Positions 16,171 to 24,440 of a stretch of 34,435 nucleotides of DNA are shown here, in pieces. The stretch's first letter is position 1. Every line of letters begins with the position of its first letter. The stretch comes from an uncultured Bryobacteraceae bacterium (GTDB lineage Bacteria; Acidobacteriota; Terriglobia; Bryobacterales; Bryobacteraceae), in NCBI GenBank assembly GCA_955652915.1, contig CATPCJ010000063.1, forward strand, positions 1 to 34,435, in the 5' to 3' direction. Below the pieces are notes generated by a model. The model was not told where the DNA came from and searched no databases. It saw only the letters and a list, made by a program, of their open reading frames with translations. The translations under genes and the position numbers were made by a program.

Positions 16171-18750
16171 TCACCTCACGTACAAAAACTCGTTCAAGTT
16201 GAGCAGAACATGCGCGAAGTCCGCCAGCTTGTGCCCCGCCAGGAACTCGGCGGCGAGCTTGCTCTCTTCGGCGTCAGGGGGCCGGCTCAACGCCAGCCGA
16301 TATCCCAATTCCACTTGCTTCCGAGGGTCGCCAGGGGCGGCTTCCTCCAGGCGGCTTGCAAATAACCGAGCCTGCCGCACGACGAACTCGTCGTTCATCA
16401 ACGCCAACGCCTGCGTGGGAACGGTGGACACATCGCGCGCGCCGCAGGAGATGTTCTGGTTGGGCAAGTCAAAAACATCGAGGAGCGGGAATGGCAGCCC
16501 TCGCTTGCGGTAAATGTAGATGCTGCGCCGCCATACCTCGGGCCCATCCTCGTGATCCAACCAGATACCCTCCTTCGTCTGTGCCAGAATTTCCGGCGGG
16601 AGCTTCGGAAAAACCGGCTTGCCGAACATCTCGGTATTGAGCGCTCCGCTCACAGCCAGAATCGAATCGCGGAGGATTTCCGCTTCGACTCGCGAGATAC
16701 GGAAGCGCCAATAAAGGCGGTCTTGGGGATCTTTCGCCATGTTCGAGGCGTCGTTGAATTGCGACGTCATCCGGTACGCTTCCGACGTCATCAGCAGCCG
16801 GTGCAATTCCTTGACGCTCCAGCCGCGATCCATGAACTCAACCGCCAGCCAATCGAGCAGCTCCGGGTTTGTGGGTAGCTCGCCCAATTTGCCGAAGTTA
16901 TCGAGCGTCGCGACGATGCCGCGTCCAAAATGATGATGCCAGATACGATTCACAATCACGCGCGCCGTCAGCGGATTCTCAGGCGACACCAGCCATTCCG
17001 CCATGGCGCGCCTGCGTCCGGAAGTGTGGCCCGAAGCAGGCGGCAACTCGACGGGCGGATTGCCGTAGGTGATGGCGCTCACGAATCCGGGCTTCATCTC
17101 GGGACCGCGGCTGTTCAAGTCGCCGCGAATGAGCAAGTACGATGGAGGCACTTGATAGCGCCCTGGACCGGTATGCAAATAGCTGCCCTCGATGGCCTCG
17201 CGCTTGACGCCCTTGCCCGGCGCAGGCTCGTCGCCAGGGCCATCGGGAGTAAAACGATAATCGCCATCGGTCATGCCCATGGCGACCGGGATCCGCTGGG
17301 GACGTTCCTTATTGATGGCGGCGATCTGGGCCTCGAGCCGGCGTCTCTCCGCCAGATCCTCCGGCTTCATGATGCGTTCCATTTCGGCGCTCGATACCGA
17401 AACCGTTCGAATCACTTGCGAGGCGAGAAGCTGCTGGCCGGGCGTCCGCTGGGCTTCGGGAACGGCAATCGCATCTTGAATGTTTTGGGGAAACTTCTTA
17501 TATTTCGGCGGCAGCAGAGTATTGCGATACGGTTGTTCGAGGGTGCGAATCTTCTGACGAATCTCGTTGACGCGCGCGTCGAGTTCCGCGGTCTTTGTTT
17601 CGTATGCACGCGCCTCTTCAGGAGAAGTCAGCGGATGATCCACCTCCACGGAGCCGAACAGCGAAGCTTGCATGCGATAGTAGTCGGTTTGCGGAATCGG
17701 ATCGAATTTATGATCGTGACAGCGCGCGCATTGCACAGTCAGGCCTAGGATGCCCCGCCCAATGGTAGCGATCATGTCGTCCAGATACTCATAACGAAAC
17801 TCGGGGTTGTCTTTTTCCCGATACCCCACTTTCGCGTAGCTGCGCAGAAAGCCGGTGGCAATCAGACTGTCCTTGGTGACTGGCTCCAGTTCATCGCCGG
17901 CGATCTGCTCCCGCAGGAATTGGTTATACGGTTTGTCCCGATTGAACGCGCGGATAACGTAATCGCGATAGCGCCAGGCGTTGGGACGATCGAAATCGTG
18001 TTCGAAGCCGTTGGAGTCCGCATAGCGCGCGACGTCGAGCCAGTGGCGGCCCCAGCGCTCGCCATATTGAGGCGACGCCAGCAGGCGATCGATGAGCTTG
18101 TCCCATGCATCGGGCGACTTGTCGTCCAAAAACTCCGCCGCCTGCGCGAGCGTGGGCGGCAAACCGATCAGGTCCAAGTAAGCCCGGCGCAGCAGTGTCT
18201 GGCGATCGGCCGGCGGCGCGGGCTTCACGCCTTGGGCCTGCATCGCTTTCATGAGGAAGGCATCCACGGGGTGGCGGTTCATGCGCTCGACGGATGTCAC
18301 CGGAACGGCGGGGCGCACCGGCTTCTGGAACGCCCACCAGTTAAGCGCTTCAGAAGCGGGGCTGCGCTCGGCGGCCGATTCCCATTGCGCGCCCCGATCG
18401 ATCCAAAGTTTGATCGCCTCCACCTGATCCGGCGTGAGCTTGCCGCTCATCGGCATGCGCGGCGTTTCGAGCCCGGCGACGAGGCGGTACAGACGGCTGC
18501 CCTCAGCCTTCCCCGGCAGGAGGACGATACCGTGCTCTCCGCCTTTCAGCGCCGACTGGCGCGTGCGCAAATCGAGCTTCGACGATTGCACGGTTGCGCC
18601 ATGGCAGGTCCAGCAACTGGCTTGAAAGATCGGCTCGATGTCTTTTGAGAAGGAGACCTGCCGATCCGCAGCCTTCACGGAGGACGCGGCGATCGCGAGG
18701 AGTGCAAGCCAGACCGAACGGCGTGGCACAGTAAATTGATTATATTGCAA
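16171..18750 (-). CDS. Planctomycete-type cytochrome C / DUF1549 / DUF1553 protein
   Basis: This 859-residue exported protein has an N-terminal signal (WLALLAIAASSVKAA). A Planctomycete cytochrome C domain (about 33-125) has the heme motif CWTCH at 46-50 and a late Met (PRMPMSG) as possible axial ligand. DUF1549 covers about 150-360 (RRAYLDLIGLPPT, RWGRHWLDVARYADSNG, CARCHDHKFDPI with a second CxxCH). DUF1553 covers about 590-840 (NRIWHHHFGRGIV, ALALMNDEFV). The TTG at 18750 has AGGA upstream. An in-frame GTG at 18729 (MPRRSVWLALL) is a credible alternative: a TATAAT box reads on the minus strand at 18744-18739, so the shorter form could be almost leaderless. It is cotranscribed with the DUF1501 gene; substrate unknown. 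Confidence 0.9.
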   Translation of the reverse strand: MQYNQFTVPRRSVWLALLAIAASSVKAADRQVSFSKDIEPIFQASCWTCHGATVQSSKLDLRTRQSALKGGEHGIVLLPGKAEGSRLYRLVAGLETPRMPMSGKLTPDQVEAIKLWIDRGAQWESAAERSPASEALNWWAFQKPVRPAVPVTSVERMNRHPVDAFLMKAMQAQGVKPAPPADRQTLLRRAYLDLIGLPPTLAQAAEFLDDKSPDAWDKLIDRLLASPQYGERWGRHWLDVARYADSNGFEHDFDRPNAWRYRDYVIRAFNRDKPYNQFLREQIAGDELEPVTKDSLIATGFLRSYAKVGYREKDNPEFRYEYLDDMIATIGRGILGLTVQCARCHDHKFDPIPQTDYYRMQASLFGSVEVDHPLTSPEEARAYETKTAELDARVNEIRQKIRTLEQPYRNTLLPPKYKKFPQNIQDAIAVPEAQRTPGQQLLASQVIRTVSVSSAEMERIMKPEDLAERRRLEAQIAAINKERPQRIPVAMGMTDGDYRFTPDGPGDEPAPGKGVKREAIEGSYLHTGPGRYQVPPSYLLIRGDLNSRGPEMKPGFVSAITYGNPPVELPPASGHTSGRRRAMAEWLVSPENPLTARVIVNRIWHHHFGRGIVATLDNFGKLGELPTNPELLDWLAVEFMDRGWSVKELHRLLMTSEAYRMTSQFNDASNMAKDPQDRLYWRFRISRVEAEILRDSILAVSGALNTEMFGKPVFPKLPPEILAQTKEGIWLDHEDGPEVWRRSIYIYRKRGLPFPLLDVFDLPNQNISCGARDVSTVPTQALALMNDEFVVRQARLFASRLEEAAPGDPRKQVELGYRLALSRPPDAEESKLAAEFLAGHKLADFAHVLLNLNEFLYVR

Positions 18751-18912
18751 TTGATCCTGAAGCGGAACGCAACGGCTTCACGGAGGCGTGCGACATAAGA
18801 AGGAGAGATTCATGGAAGCGCTGGCCAGGTAAACCCGGAAAGCTAGAAAGCTGATTCTCAGCTTGACCCCAAGAGCGCTCGGGCAGTACTTTCGGATTGG
18901 AGGTCTGATGCC
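18751..18912 (+). promoter_or_regulatory. Divergent promoter/leader region with a possible hexapeptide leader ORF and hairpin
   Basis: These 162 bp separate two divergent genes. On the plus strand, AAGGAGA (18800-18806) precedes a six-codon reading frame, MEALAR-stop (18812-18832). A perfect stem AAGCTGA-TTC-TCAGCTT follows at 18848-18864, and then GGAGG (18899-18903) belonging to the large secreted protein gene. The order resembles a short leader peptide plus hairpin, but the ORF is so short that chance is a real possibility. Confidence 0.3.
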
Positions 18913-21900
18913 ATGCCGCTTTCGTTCCTCTTGTTCCCGAGCTGGTTACGACGCGCCGTGTTGGCCGGTGTCATGGTGCTGTCGCAAAGCCTCGCGTTTG
19001 TCGCCGCCCAAACAATAAGCGGTACGGCAAGGCTGTCGTCCAGCGCAACCGTGGTTGGCCCGAGCGTTGTAACGACCAGCGGCCGGCAGTTGATCGTTCG
19101 CAAACGTAATCCGGATGGCACACTCGGGGTGGCAGCGCCTTACATAATTCGCGCGGTCAACTGGTCGCCCGCAAGCAAGACCACCAACACGACGCCGCAG
19201 GATCCAAATAATGCCAGTGTCAGACGCGCCGAGTTCGCCAACTGGTATCTCACCGATATCCCGCTGCTTAAGGCTATGAACGTCAACACGGTGCGGCTGA
19301 GTCTCGACCCAGGACTCGATAGCACGGCATCGGCCGTTCTAGATCAGCTCTACAGTAACGGCATCATGGCGATTGTCACGGTCGATAATGGCGTGAACGA
19401 TACGAACAGACTTACACAGTCCGTGGGTTTCCTCAAGAATCATCCAGCCGTTCTCATGTGGAACCTGGGAAACGAATGGAACATCAACCTGTATTACGGA
19501 GTCGCGAATTCGGTGAAGGACGCCGCCACGCGGACGCAGAATGCAGCCGTGGCGCTTAAGATGTTAGACAGCAACCACCCCGTGGGCACAAGCTACGGTG
19601 AAATCGATATTCCCAGCACAGGCTTGACCCTTAGCGACACATCAAACTACGTAAACAACATCTGCACCAGCGTGGATATATGGGCACTGAATATTTATCG
19701 CGGGAGTAGTTTCAGCAACCTTTTCGAGCAGTGGAGCTCCATCTCCGGCAAACCGATGTTCATTGGCGAATTCGGCACTGACGCGTTCAACGATGGCGTC
19801 GGACCTGGCGTGGTCGACGAAACCATGCAGGCTCACTTCGACCTTTGTCTATGGAACGAACTCTTCGGAAGGCTTTCGGCGAGGGACCCAAACCAGATTG
19901 CCGTGGGAGGGGCGATTTTCGAGTGGAACGATGAGTGGTGGAAAGTGCCGCCTCCCACCTCCCAAGACACAGGCGGGTTCGCGTCGGGCGGTCACCCGGA
20001 TAACTTTGCAAACGAGGAATATTTCGGGCTGGTGGATATTGACCGGCACGCACGGCTGGCATATCAAATGATGACCGCTGCGTTCGACGCGAATTATTTG
20101 CCACCGCGCCGCTCGATTGTGTACGGAGCTACCTCCCGAGGCGCGAAGGTCTCGGAGTACCCGTACGAAACCGGGAGCAGCCGCTTCTATTCCTGTGGAA
20201 AGCCGTTCTACTCGATTACCGGCGGGGGTTATGGCCGAGGTTTCAATGTTGTCGTACTTGACCCGCCAACCGGTAACTATCTGCCACGGAATTTCGATAC
20301 ATGGAAGGACTCGAACATCGATTTCAAAGGAACCGCCATGAACGCGATGATCGCCTATCTGGACAGCCTGGCGGTTGGAACCACGATGATGATATCGGTG
20401 GCGGACGAGGCTGGTTTGACGGACTACGGCTGTACCAAGCTGACCTACTCCTGGGTCGAAGCCGGTCTGCGGGCGTTGGAAGCCCTGGGCAGTCACCAGA
20501 TCCGCAACTACTGCTATCAGGACTCCTGGGCGATGATCGCGGTCAAAGGCGAGGGCTCGGCTCGCGACGAGAGTTTGGGCCACTCGGCCCCCGTCTCAGT
20601 CAAACTGGTGAGCCCGCTCCCGGTGGTGAGCATCGGCAAGACACACTCGGGGAATTTTACTCAAGGACAGGCAGGCGCATACACGCTAACGGTATCGAAC
20701 TCAACCAATGCGGGGCCGACCAGCGGAACGGCGACAGTCACCGAAATGTTGCCTTCTGGTTTGACTTTAGTCTCGATGGCGGGCACGGGCTGGATGTGCA
20801 CGGCGAGCGTTTGTACGCGCAGTGACGCACTGGCCGGCGGCGCAAGCTATCCGGCGATCGCGGTGACGGTGAACGTTTCCGGAAGCGCATCGTCGCCGCA
20901 AGTGAACCAGGCTTCTGTTTCCGGTGGAGGATCGGCCACAAGCAATGCCAGCGATTCCACCATCGTCAACCAGGTCCAGCCGACTCTGTCGGTGAATCGG
21001 AAAGTGCTGAACTACGGGATCGGCGGGTCGCTGATCACCAGTCCGCAGACCGTTTTGGTTACCATTACCGGCGGCGCGGGTGCGGCCTGGACGGCGAGCT
21101 CAGACCATTCCAACATTACGATGAACCCCGCTTCCGGAGTGGGCACAGGCACGTTCCAGATTTCCGCTACGCTCGGATCGAGTGGCATGGTTACGGTCAC
21201 CGCTCCGGGGGCAGCCAATTCGCCACAAACCATTCAGGTGAACGTTGCCAGCGTGGCCCCCACGGTGCCATTCGGCAGCTTCGATACGCCAATCAATGGA
21301 ACCACGGGCGTCGTCGGCGCGATTGGAGTCACCGGCTGGGCGCTGGATAACATCGAAGTTGCACGTGTCGATATTTTCCGGGAGCCGGTGGTGGGTGAAG
21401 CTCCCGGCAACCTGGTTTTCATCGGCACCGCGGTATTTTCCGCCGATGCAAGGACGGACGTAGCGGCCATGTTCCCGACTTATCCCTATCAATACCGGGC
21501 GGGCTGGGGCTATCAAATGCTCACCAACTTCCTGCCGAATTCCAACGGCTCTGCCGGGACCGGCAACGGAACTTACAAACTCCATGCGATCGCATTTAAC
21601 AAGGCGGGTAGCCAACAGGATCTTGGAACCAAAACGATTACAGTCGACAATGCGCATGCCACGAATCCGTTCGGCACTATCGATACGCCCACGCAGGGCG
21701 GCACGGTCTCCGGCGCGGACTCGGTGGACTTCGGTTGGGCGTTGACGCCGCAACCGGGCGCGATAGCCATGGATGGATCGACCATTACCGTGGTGATCGA
21801 CGGCGTTTTAGTGGGACATCCGGTTTACAATCAGTTCCGCTCCGATATCGCGAGCTTGTTCCCCAATTATGCGAATAGCATGGGAGCGGTGGGCTTCTAC

Positions 21901-22389
21901 CACATCAACACGACAGCGCTGGCCAACGGAGTCCACACGATTTCCTGGAACGCGTTCGACAACCTGGGACGCGGTTCAGGGCTCGGCAGCCGGTACTTCA
22001 ATGCGCTGAACACAGGTGGGAGTGGCATGGCGGCGGCGCCCGAGGATGCGATCGACGAATCGGTCGCGAGGGGAGGCGTTCGAGTTCGTAATGGACTGGA
22101 TGTCAACCGTCAACCAGACGCGGTGGCGCAGGATGCCGATGGCGGCTACTCGGTGACGATGGAAGAAATGGGTCTCATCGAATTGCATCTCGGCGCAGCC
22201 AGCGGCAGCAGGCTGATCGAAGGCGAGGCGCAGGCGTTGCCGACCGGTTCCACTTTGAAGGGCGGAGTATTCTACTGGCAGCCTGGACCGGGTTATCTGG
22301 GCGAGTACACGATGCAGTTTACGCGGCCGGATGGAACCACGATTGCGGTTCGGGTGAATATCGTTCCGAAGCGTTTTTCCATCAGATAG
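18913..22389 (+). CDS. Large secreted multidomain protein: clan-A glycosidase-like barrel, ILEI/FAM3-like domain, DUF11 and Ig-like domains
   Basis: This 1158-residue exported protein starts at an ATG nine bases after GGAGG; its signal peptide ends near residue 33. Residues 75-395 form a TIM barrel of glycoside hydrolase clan-A type, with likely acid/base E188 (LGNEWN) and nucleophile E286 (MFIGEFGTD), resembling GH2/GH5-like enzymes acting on beta-glycans. Residues 402-555 match the ILEI/PANDER (FAM3) fold: GRGFNVVVLDPPTGNY, NFDTW, AYLDSLAVGTTMMISVADEA, LGSHQIRNYCYQDSWAMI and KGEG. A DUF11 repeat covers about 572-685. A BACON-like beta domain covers 690-780. Two related Ig-like repeats begin PFGSFDTP (787) and PFGTIDTP (about 917). 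The C-terminal 130 residues are an unassigned beta-rich region. Substrate is unknown; surface carbohydrate binding or hydrolysis is inferred. Confidence 0.88.
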   Translation: MPLSFLLFPSWLRRAVLAGVMVLSQSLAFVAAQTISGTARLSSSATVVGPSVVTTSGRQLIVRKRNPDGTLGVAAPYIIRAVNWSPASKTTNTTPQDPNNASVRRAEFANWYLTDIPLLKAMNVNTVRLSLDPGLDSTASAVLDQLYSNGIMAIVTVDNGVNDTNRLTQSVGFLKNHPAVLMWNLGNEWNINLYYGVANSVKDAATRTQNAAVALKMLDSNHPVGTSYGEIDIPSTGLTLSDTSNYVNNICTSVDIWALNIYRGSSFSNLFEQWSSISGKPMFIGEFGTDAFNDGVGPGVVDETMQAHFDLCLWNELFGRLSARDPNQIAVGGAIFEWNDEWWKVPPPTSQDTGGFASGGHPDNFANEEYFGLVDIDRHARLAYQMMTAAFDANYLPPRRSIVYGATSRGAKVSEYPYETGSSRFYSCGKPFYSITGGGYGRGFNVVVLDPPTGNYLPRNFDTWKDSNIDFKGTAMNAMIAYLDSLAVGTTMMISVADEAGLTDYGCTKLTYSWVEAGLRALEALGSHQIRNYCYQDSWAMIAVKGEGSARDESLGHSAPVSVKLVSPLPVVSIGKTHSGNFTQGQAGAYTLTVSNSTNAGPTSGTATVTEMLPSGLTLVSMAGTGWMCTASVCTRSDALAGGASYPAIAVTVNVSGSASSPQVNQASVSGGGSATSNASDSTIVNQVQPTLSVNRKVLNYGIGGSLITSPQTVLVTITGGAGAAWTASSDHSNITMNPASGVGTGTFQISATLGSSGMVTVTAPGAANSPQTIQVNVASVAPTVPFGSFDTPINGTTGVVGAIGVTGWALDNIEVARVDIFREPVVGEAPGNLVFIGTAVFSADARTDVAAMFPTYPYQYRAGWGYQMLTNFLPNSNGSAGTGNGTYKLHAIAFNKAGSQQDLGTKTITVDNAHATNPFGTIDTPTQGGTVSGADSVDFGWALTPQPGAIAMDGSTITVVIDGVLVGHPVYNQFRSDIASLFPNYANSMGAVGFYHINTTALANGVHTISWNAFDNLGRGSGLGSRYFNALNTGGSGMAAAPEDAIDESVARGGVRVRNGLDVNRQPDAVAQDADGGYSVTMEEMGLIELHLGAASGSRLIEGEAQALPTGSTLKGGVFYWQPGPGYLGEYTMQFTRPDGTTIAVRVNIVPKRFSIR

Positions 22390-22427
22390 CGCTTTGGCGC
22401 GGACTGACGCTCAAAAAATCGGGGGTG

Positions 22428-22446
22428 TTCACGCAGTGGGCGTGAA
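22428..22446 (+). terminator. Hairpin after the large secreted protein gene
   Basis: TTCACGC-AGTGG-GCGTGAA is a perfect 7-bp stem with a five-base loop, 39 bp past the stop. It is followed by GTAGTTTACTCTGGTTT, which is T-rich but not a clean T-run, so terminator function is only plausible. Confidence 0.4.
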
Positions 22447-22470
22447 GTAGTTTACTCTGGTTTAAAACCC

Positions 22471-22854
22471 ATGGCAAAAGAACCGAAGGCCGATCCTGGC
22501 GAGGAACATCTGCGGCGAGTGCGGCGAATCTGTTTCGCCATGCCGGAGACGATGGAAAAGCTATCGCATGGCGCGCCAACTTTCTTTGCCCGCGGTAAGA
22601 GGGTTTTTACGATGTTCGTGAACAACCATCACAACGATGGCCACGTGGCGGTTTGGATTCCCGCCGCGCCCGGTCTGCAGGCGACGCTGATCAGAACTTC
22701 GCCAAAGACCTATTTCAAGCCGCCTTACGTGGGCGTAAAAGGCTGGATCGGCATCGAGATGGATTCGATCGACGATGAAGAATTGGCGATGCATATCAGC
22801 GACGCGTGGCGAATGGTTGCGCCGAAGGCGAAGAAATTCAGGAGAGACGCATGA
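22471..22854 (+). CDS. MmcQ/YjbR family protein
   Basis: This 127-residue cytoplasmic protein belongs to the MmcQ/YjbR family, small proteins with a CyaY-like fold often described as DNA-binding. The segment FAMPETMEKLSHGAPTFFA (22-40), with PE followed by HG.P.F, is the family hallmark. VFTMFVNNHHNDGHVAVWIPA and the late GWIGIEMDSIDDEELAMHISDAWRMVAPK are also typical. No partner or pathway is established. The gene overlaps the next by four bases (ATGA), so the two small proteins are made together. Confidence 0.85.
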   Translation: MAKEPKADPGEEHLRRVRRICFAMPETMEKLSHGAPTFFARGKRVFTMFVNNHHNDGHVAVWIPAAPGLQATLIRTSPKTYFKPPYVGVKGWIGIEMDSIDDEELAMHISDAWRMVAPKAKKFRRDA

Positions 22855-23228
22855 CATCCGACTTTGCCGCTGCATTCGCGGCCTTGAAACCGGTGCTCGG
22901 GAAATATGAAAAACGTTTGTCGGTGAAGTCGGACACGCCCATGGAGTACACCGTACTCACGAAATCGGTTTCTCCTTTTCCGCAACACAAAGGGGAGCCG
23001 CTGTACTTCGGCTCAGTGCGGCTGGGCAAGGCGTACGTGAGCTTTCATTTGGTGGCGCTGTACATGTGTCCGGTGATGGGGAAGAGCGTCACGCCGGCGC
23101 TGAAGAAGCGCATGCAGGGGAAGGCGTGCTTCAACTTCAAGGCACCGCCGGAGCCGGAGTTGATGGCGGACCTGAAAAAGCTGACAGCGGAAGCGGTGAA
23201 ACTTTGGGGCGAGAAGAAGTGGTTGTGA
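22851..23228 (+). CDS. Small conserved protein of unknown function, possibly DUF1801/YdhG-like
   Basis: This 125-residue cytoplasmic protein has no signal or membrane segment. The ATG at 22851 has GGAG six bases upstream and overlaps the stop of the MmcQ/YjbR gene. The sequence (LKPVLGKYEKRL near the start; PLYFGSVRLGKAYVSFHLVALYMCP; KKRMQGKACFNFK; ending LKKLTAEAVKLWGEKKW) resembles a common family of small bacterial proteins with the fold of DUF1801/YdhG. I recognise the pattern but cannot give a function. It ends only four bases before the stop of the oppositely oriented SAM hydrolase-family gene, leaving no room for a terminator. Confidence 0.75.
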   Translation: MTSDFAAAFAALKPVLGKYEKRLSVKSDTPMEYTVLTKSVSPFPQHKGEPLYFGSVRLGKAYVSFHLVALYMCPVMGKSVTPALKKRMQGKACFNFKAPPEPELMADLKKLTAEAVKLWGEKKWL

Positions 23229-23232
23229 GCGG

Positions 23233-24021
23233 CTAGTAGATGGATAGCTCAACGGGCGACCCCGCGCCGCAGCCTAGTGCCTTCGCGGCCGATGCCTGGT
23301 TGGCTGCCACTTCCAAGTAACCGGAACTGCCTACCAGAACGAACAGGTCGCCCGGCGAACCGTCGGTAAACGTCAAGGCCAAGCGGGTCACGGTTTGCAA
23401 TCCGACGTTCAGCTCGAACGGGCGCGTCCGGATGTTGGGGAATGCCTCGATATGCAGGTTGGTGATCAGGTTGCCGAAGCGATCGGCCTGGAGGACGATT
23501 CCGGTCCAGGCGCGCTTGCCGGTGCGAGTGGGCTGGTCGAAGGTAAGGCGCAGATAGTCGTCGATGCTTTTTCCAAATTGCGCCGGTGGAACTCCCGCGG
23601 CGATATGGGCCGCCACGGGTGCAAAAACATCCCGGCCGTGAAATGTTCGGCTCACGGGGTGCAGGAAGTAGCGCTCGTTAGCGATGTGGCGGACCTTGGC
23701 TTTTTCGCGGGCGAAGATCATCGAGAAAACTCCGTTGTCCGGGCCGATGAAATACTGGCCGGCCATCTCCGCCAGGAGCGGGCGGCGCGTCGAGCCCACT
23801 CCGGGATCGACGACGACGACGTGAATTGTCTTCCTGGGAAAGTAGCGGTAGGCTTGCGCGATGGTGAAGGCGCCGCCGGGAACTTCGAAGGGTTGAACTT
23901 CATGCGAGATGTCGACGATCCCGGCGTTGGGCGCAATGCCGAGGATGACGCCCTTCATGGTTCCGGCAAAATGATCGCAGGTCCCGAAATCGGTTGTGAG
24001 GGTGATGATCCGTCTCGCCAC
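23233..24021 (-). CDS. SAM hydroxide adenosyltransferase (SAM hydrolase) family, DUF62
   Basis: This 262-residue protein belongs to the family shared by SAM hydrolases and SAM-dependent fluorinase/chlorinase. Most bacterial members split S-adenosylmethionine to adenosine and methionine with water. Family motifs are TDFG at 10-13 and DHFAGTMKG at 16-24 with the conserved aspartates, DISHEVQPF at 37-45, DPGVGSTRRPL at 72-82, PDNGVFS at 94-100 and FHGRDVFAPVAAHIA further on. I chose the GTG at 24021 (MARRIITLTTDFG), the normal family N-terminus; an upstream in-frame ATG adds 44 unrelated residues through the neighbouring gene remnant. Shine-Dalgarno support is weak. Halogenase activity is not suggested by the context. 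Confidence 0.87.
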   Translation of the reverse strand: MARRIITLTTDFGTCDHFAGTMKGVILGIAPNAGIVDISHEVQPFEVPGGAFTIAQAYRYFPRKTIHVVVVDPGVGSTRRPLLAEMAGQYFIGPDNGVFSMIFAREKAKVRHIANERYFLHPVSRTFHGRDVFAPVAAHIAAGVPPAQFGKSIDDYLRLTFDQPTRTGKRAWTGIVLQADRFGNLITNLHIEAFPNIRTRPFELNVGLQTVTRLALTFTDGSPGDLFVLVGSSGYLEVAANQASAAKALGCGAGSPVELSIY

Positions 24022-24054
24022 GTATTTGATGATAGCGTTCAAAAGGGAGGCGTC

Positions 24055-24303
24055 ATGAGACGAAGGGAGTTGGGGGTGGCAAGCCTGAAACCGCGGTGGA
24101 ACGCAAAGCGGGATTACACCCTGGCTCTGCCGGCAAAAATGCCGGATGAGCACCTGGCGTTCCGGCCTACTCCCGAGGCGTGGACGTTTTCGACTGCGGC
24201 TTTCGAACGGCTTACTTCGGACGCGGTGGCTTAGGGAAAGACGAAGTTTTTCGATGACCGGCTTTCGAAGCGTGAGTTATGTGACCGCTTGCTGGAGAAG
24301 CTA
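24055..24303 (+). pseudogene. Decayed DinB-family gene
   Basis: An ATG at 24055 follows a strong Shine-Dalgarno sequence (GGGAGG, four bases upstream) and opens a 59-codon frame ending at 24234. Its first 46 residues look like the start of a DinB/YfiT-like four-helix protein: RDYTLALPAKMPDEHL then AFRPTPEAWTF, the usual 'fRPtPe.wtf' segment. Homology then breaks before the expected metal-binding histidine. Another frame after the stop reads KFFDDRLSKRELCDRLLEK, plausibly more of the gene, and ends where the REP-like element begins. Full DinB proteins are about 150-170 residues, so this is a truncated, frameshifted remnant. It could still be translated as a short peptide. Confidence 0.6.
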
Positions 24304-24373
24304 TGAAAAAATCGCTCTAAGAGCCACACAGGCAAGAATGCCTGTGCTACACAGGCAAGAATGCCTGTGCCAA
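24299..24373. repeat. REP-like palindromic element, copy B
   Basis: The leader AGCTATGAAAAAATCGCTC is followed by two copies of CACAGGCAAGAATGCCTGTG (24327-24346 and 24350-24369) with the same 23-bp spacing as copy A. It directly abuts the DinB-like remnant and lies upstream of the heme o synthase gene on the plus strand. Confidence 0.88.
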
Positions 24374-24440
24374 TGCTCGGGGGTGAAAATAACGGTCTAA
24401 CCGTAGAGATTCTTGTGGTACCTTAAATATCGAAGCTGTA

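Noticed and set aside
23233-24021. SAM-dependent halogenase
   Set aside because: The protein belongs to the shared DUF62 fold, but there is no halogenase-type gene context, and SAM hydrolase is by far the commoner activity.
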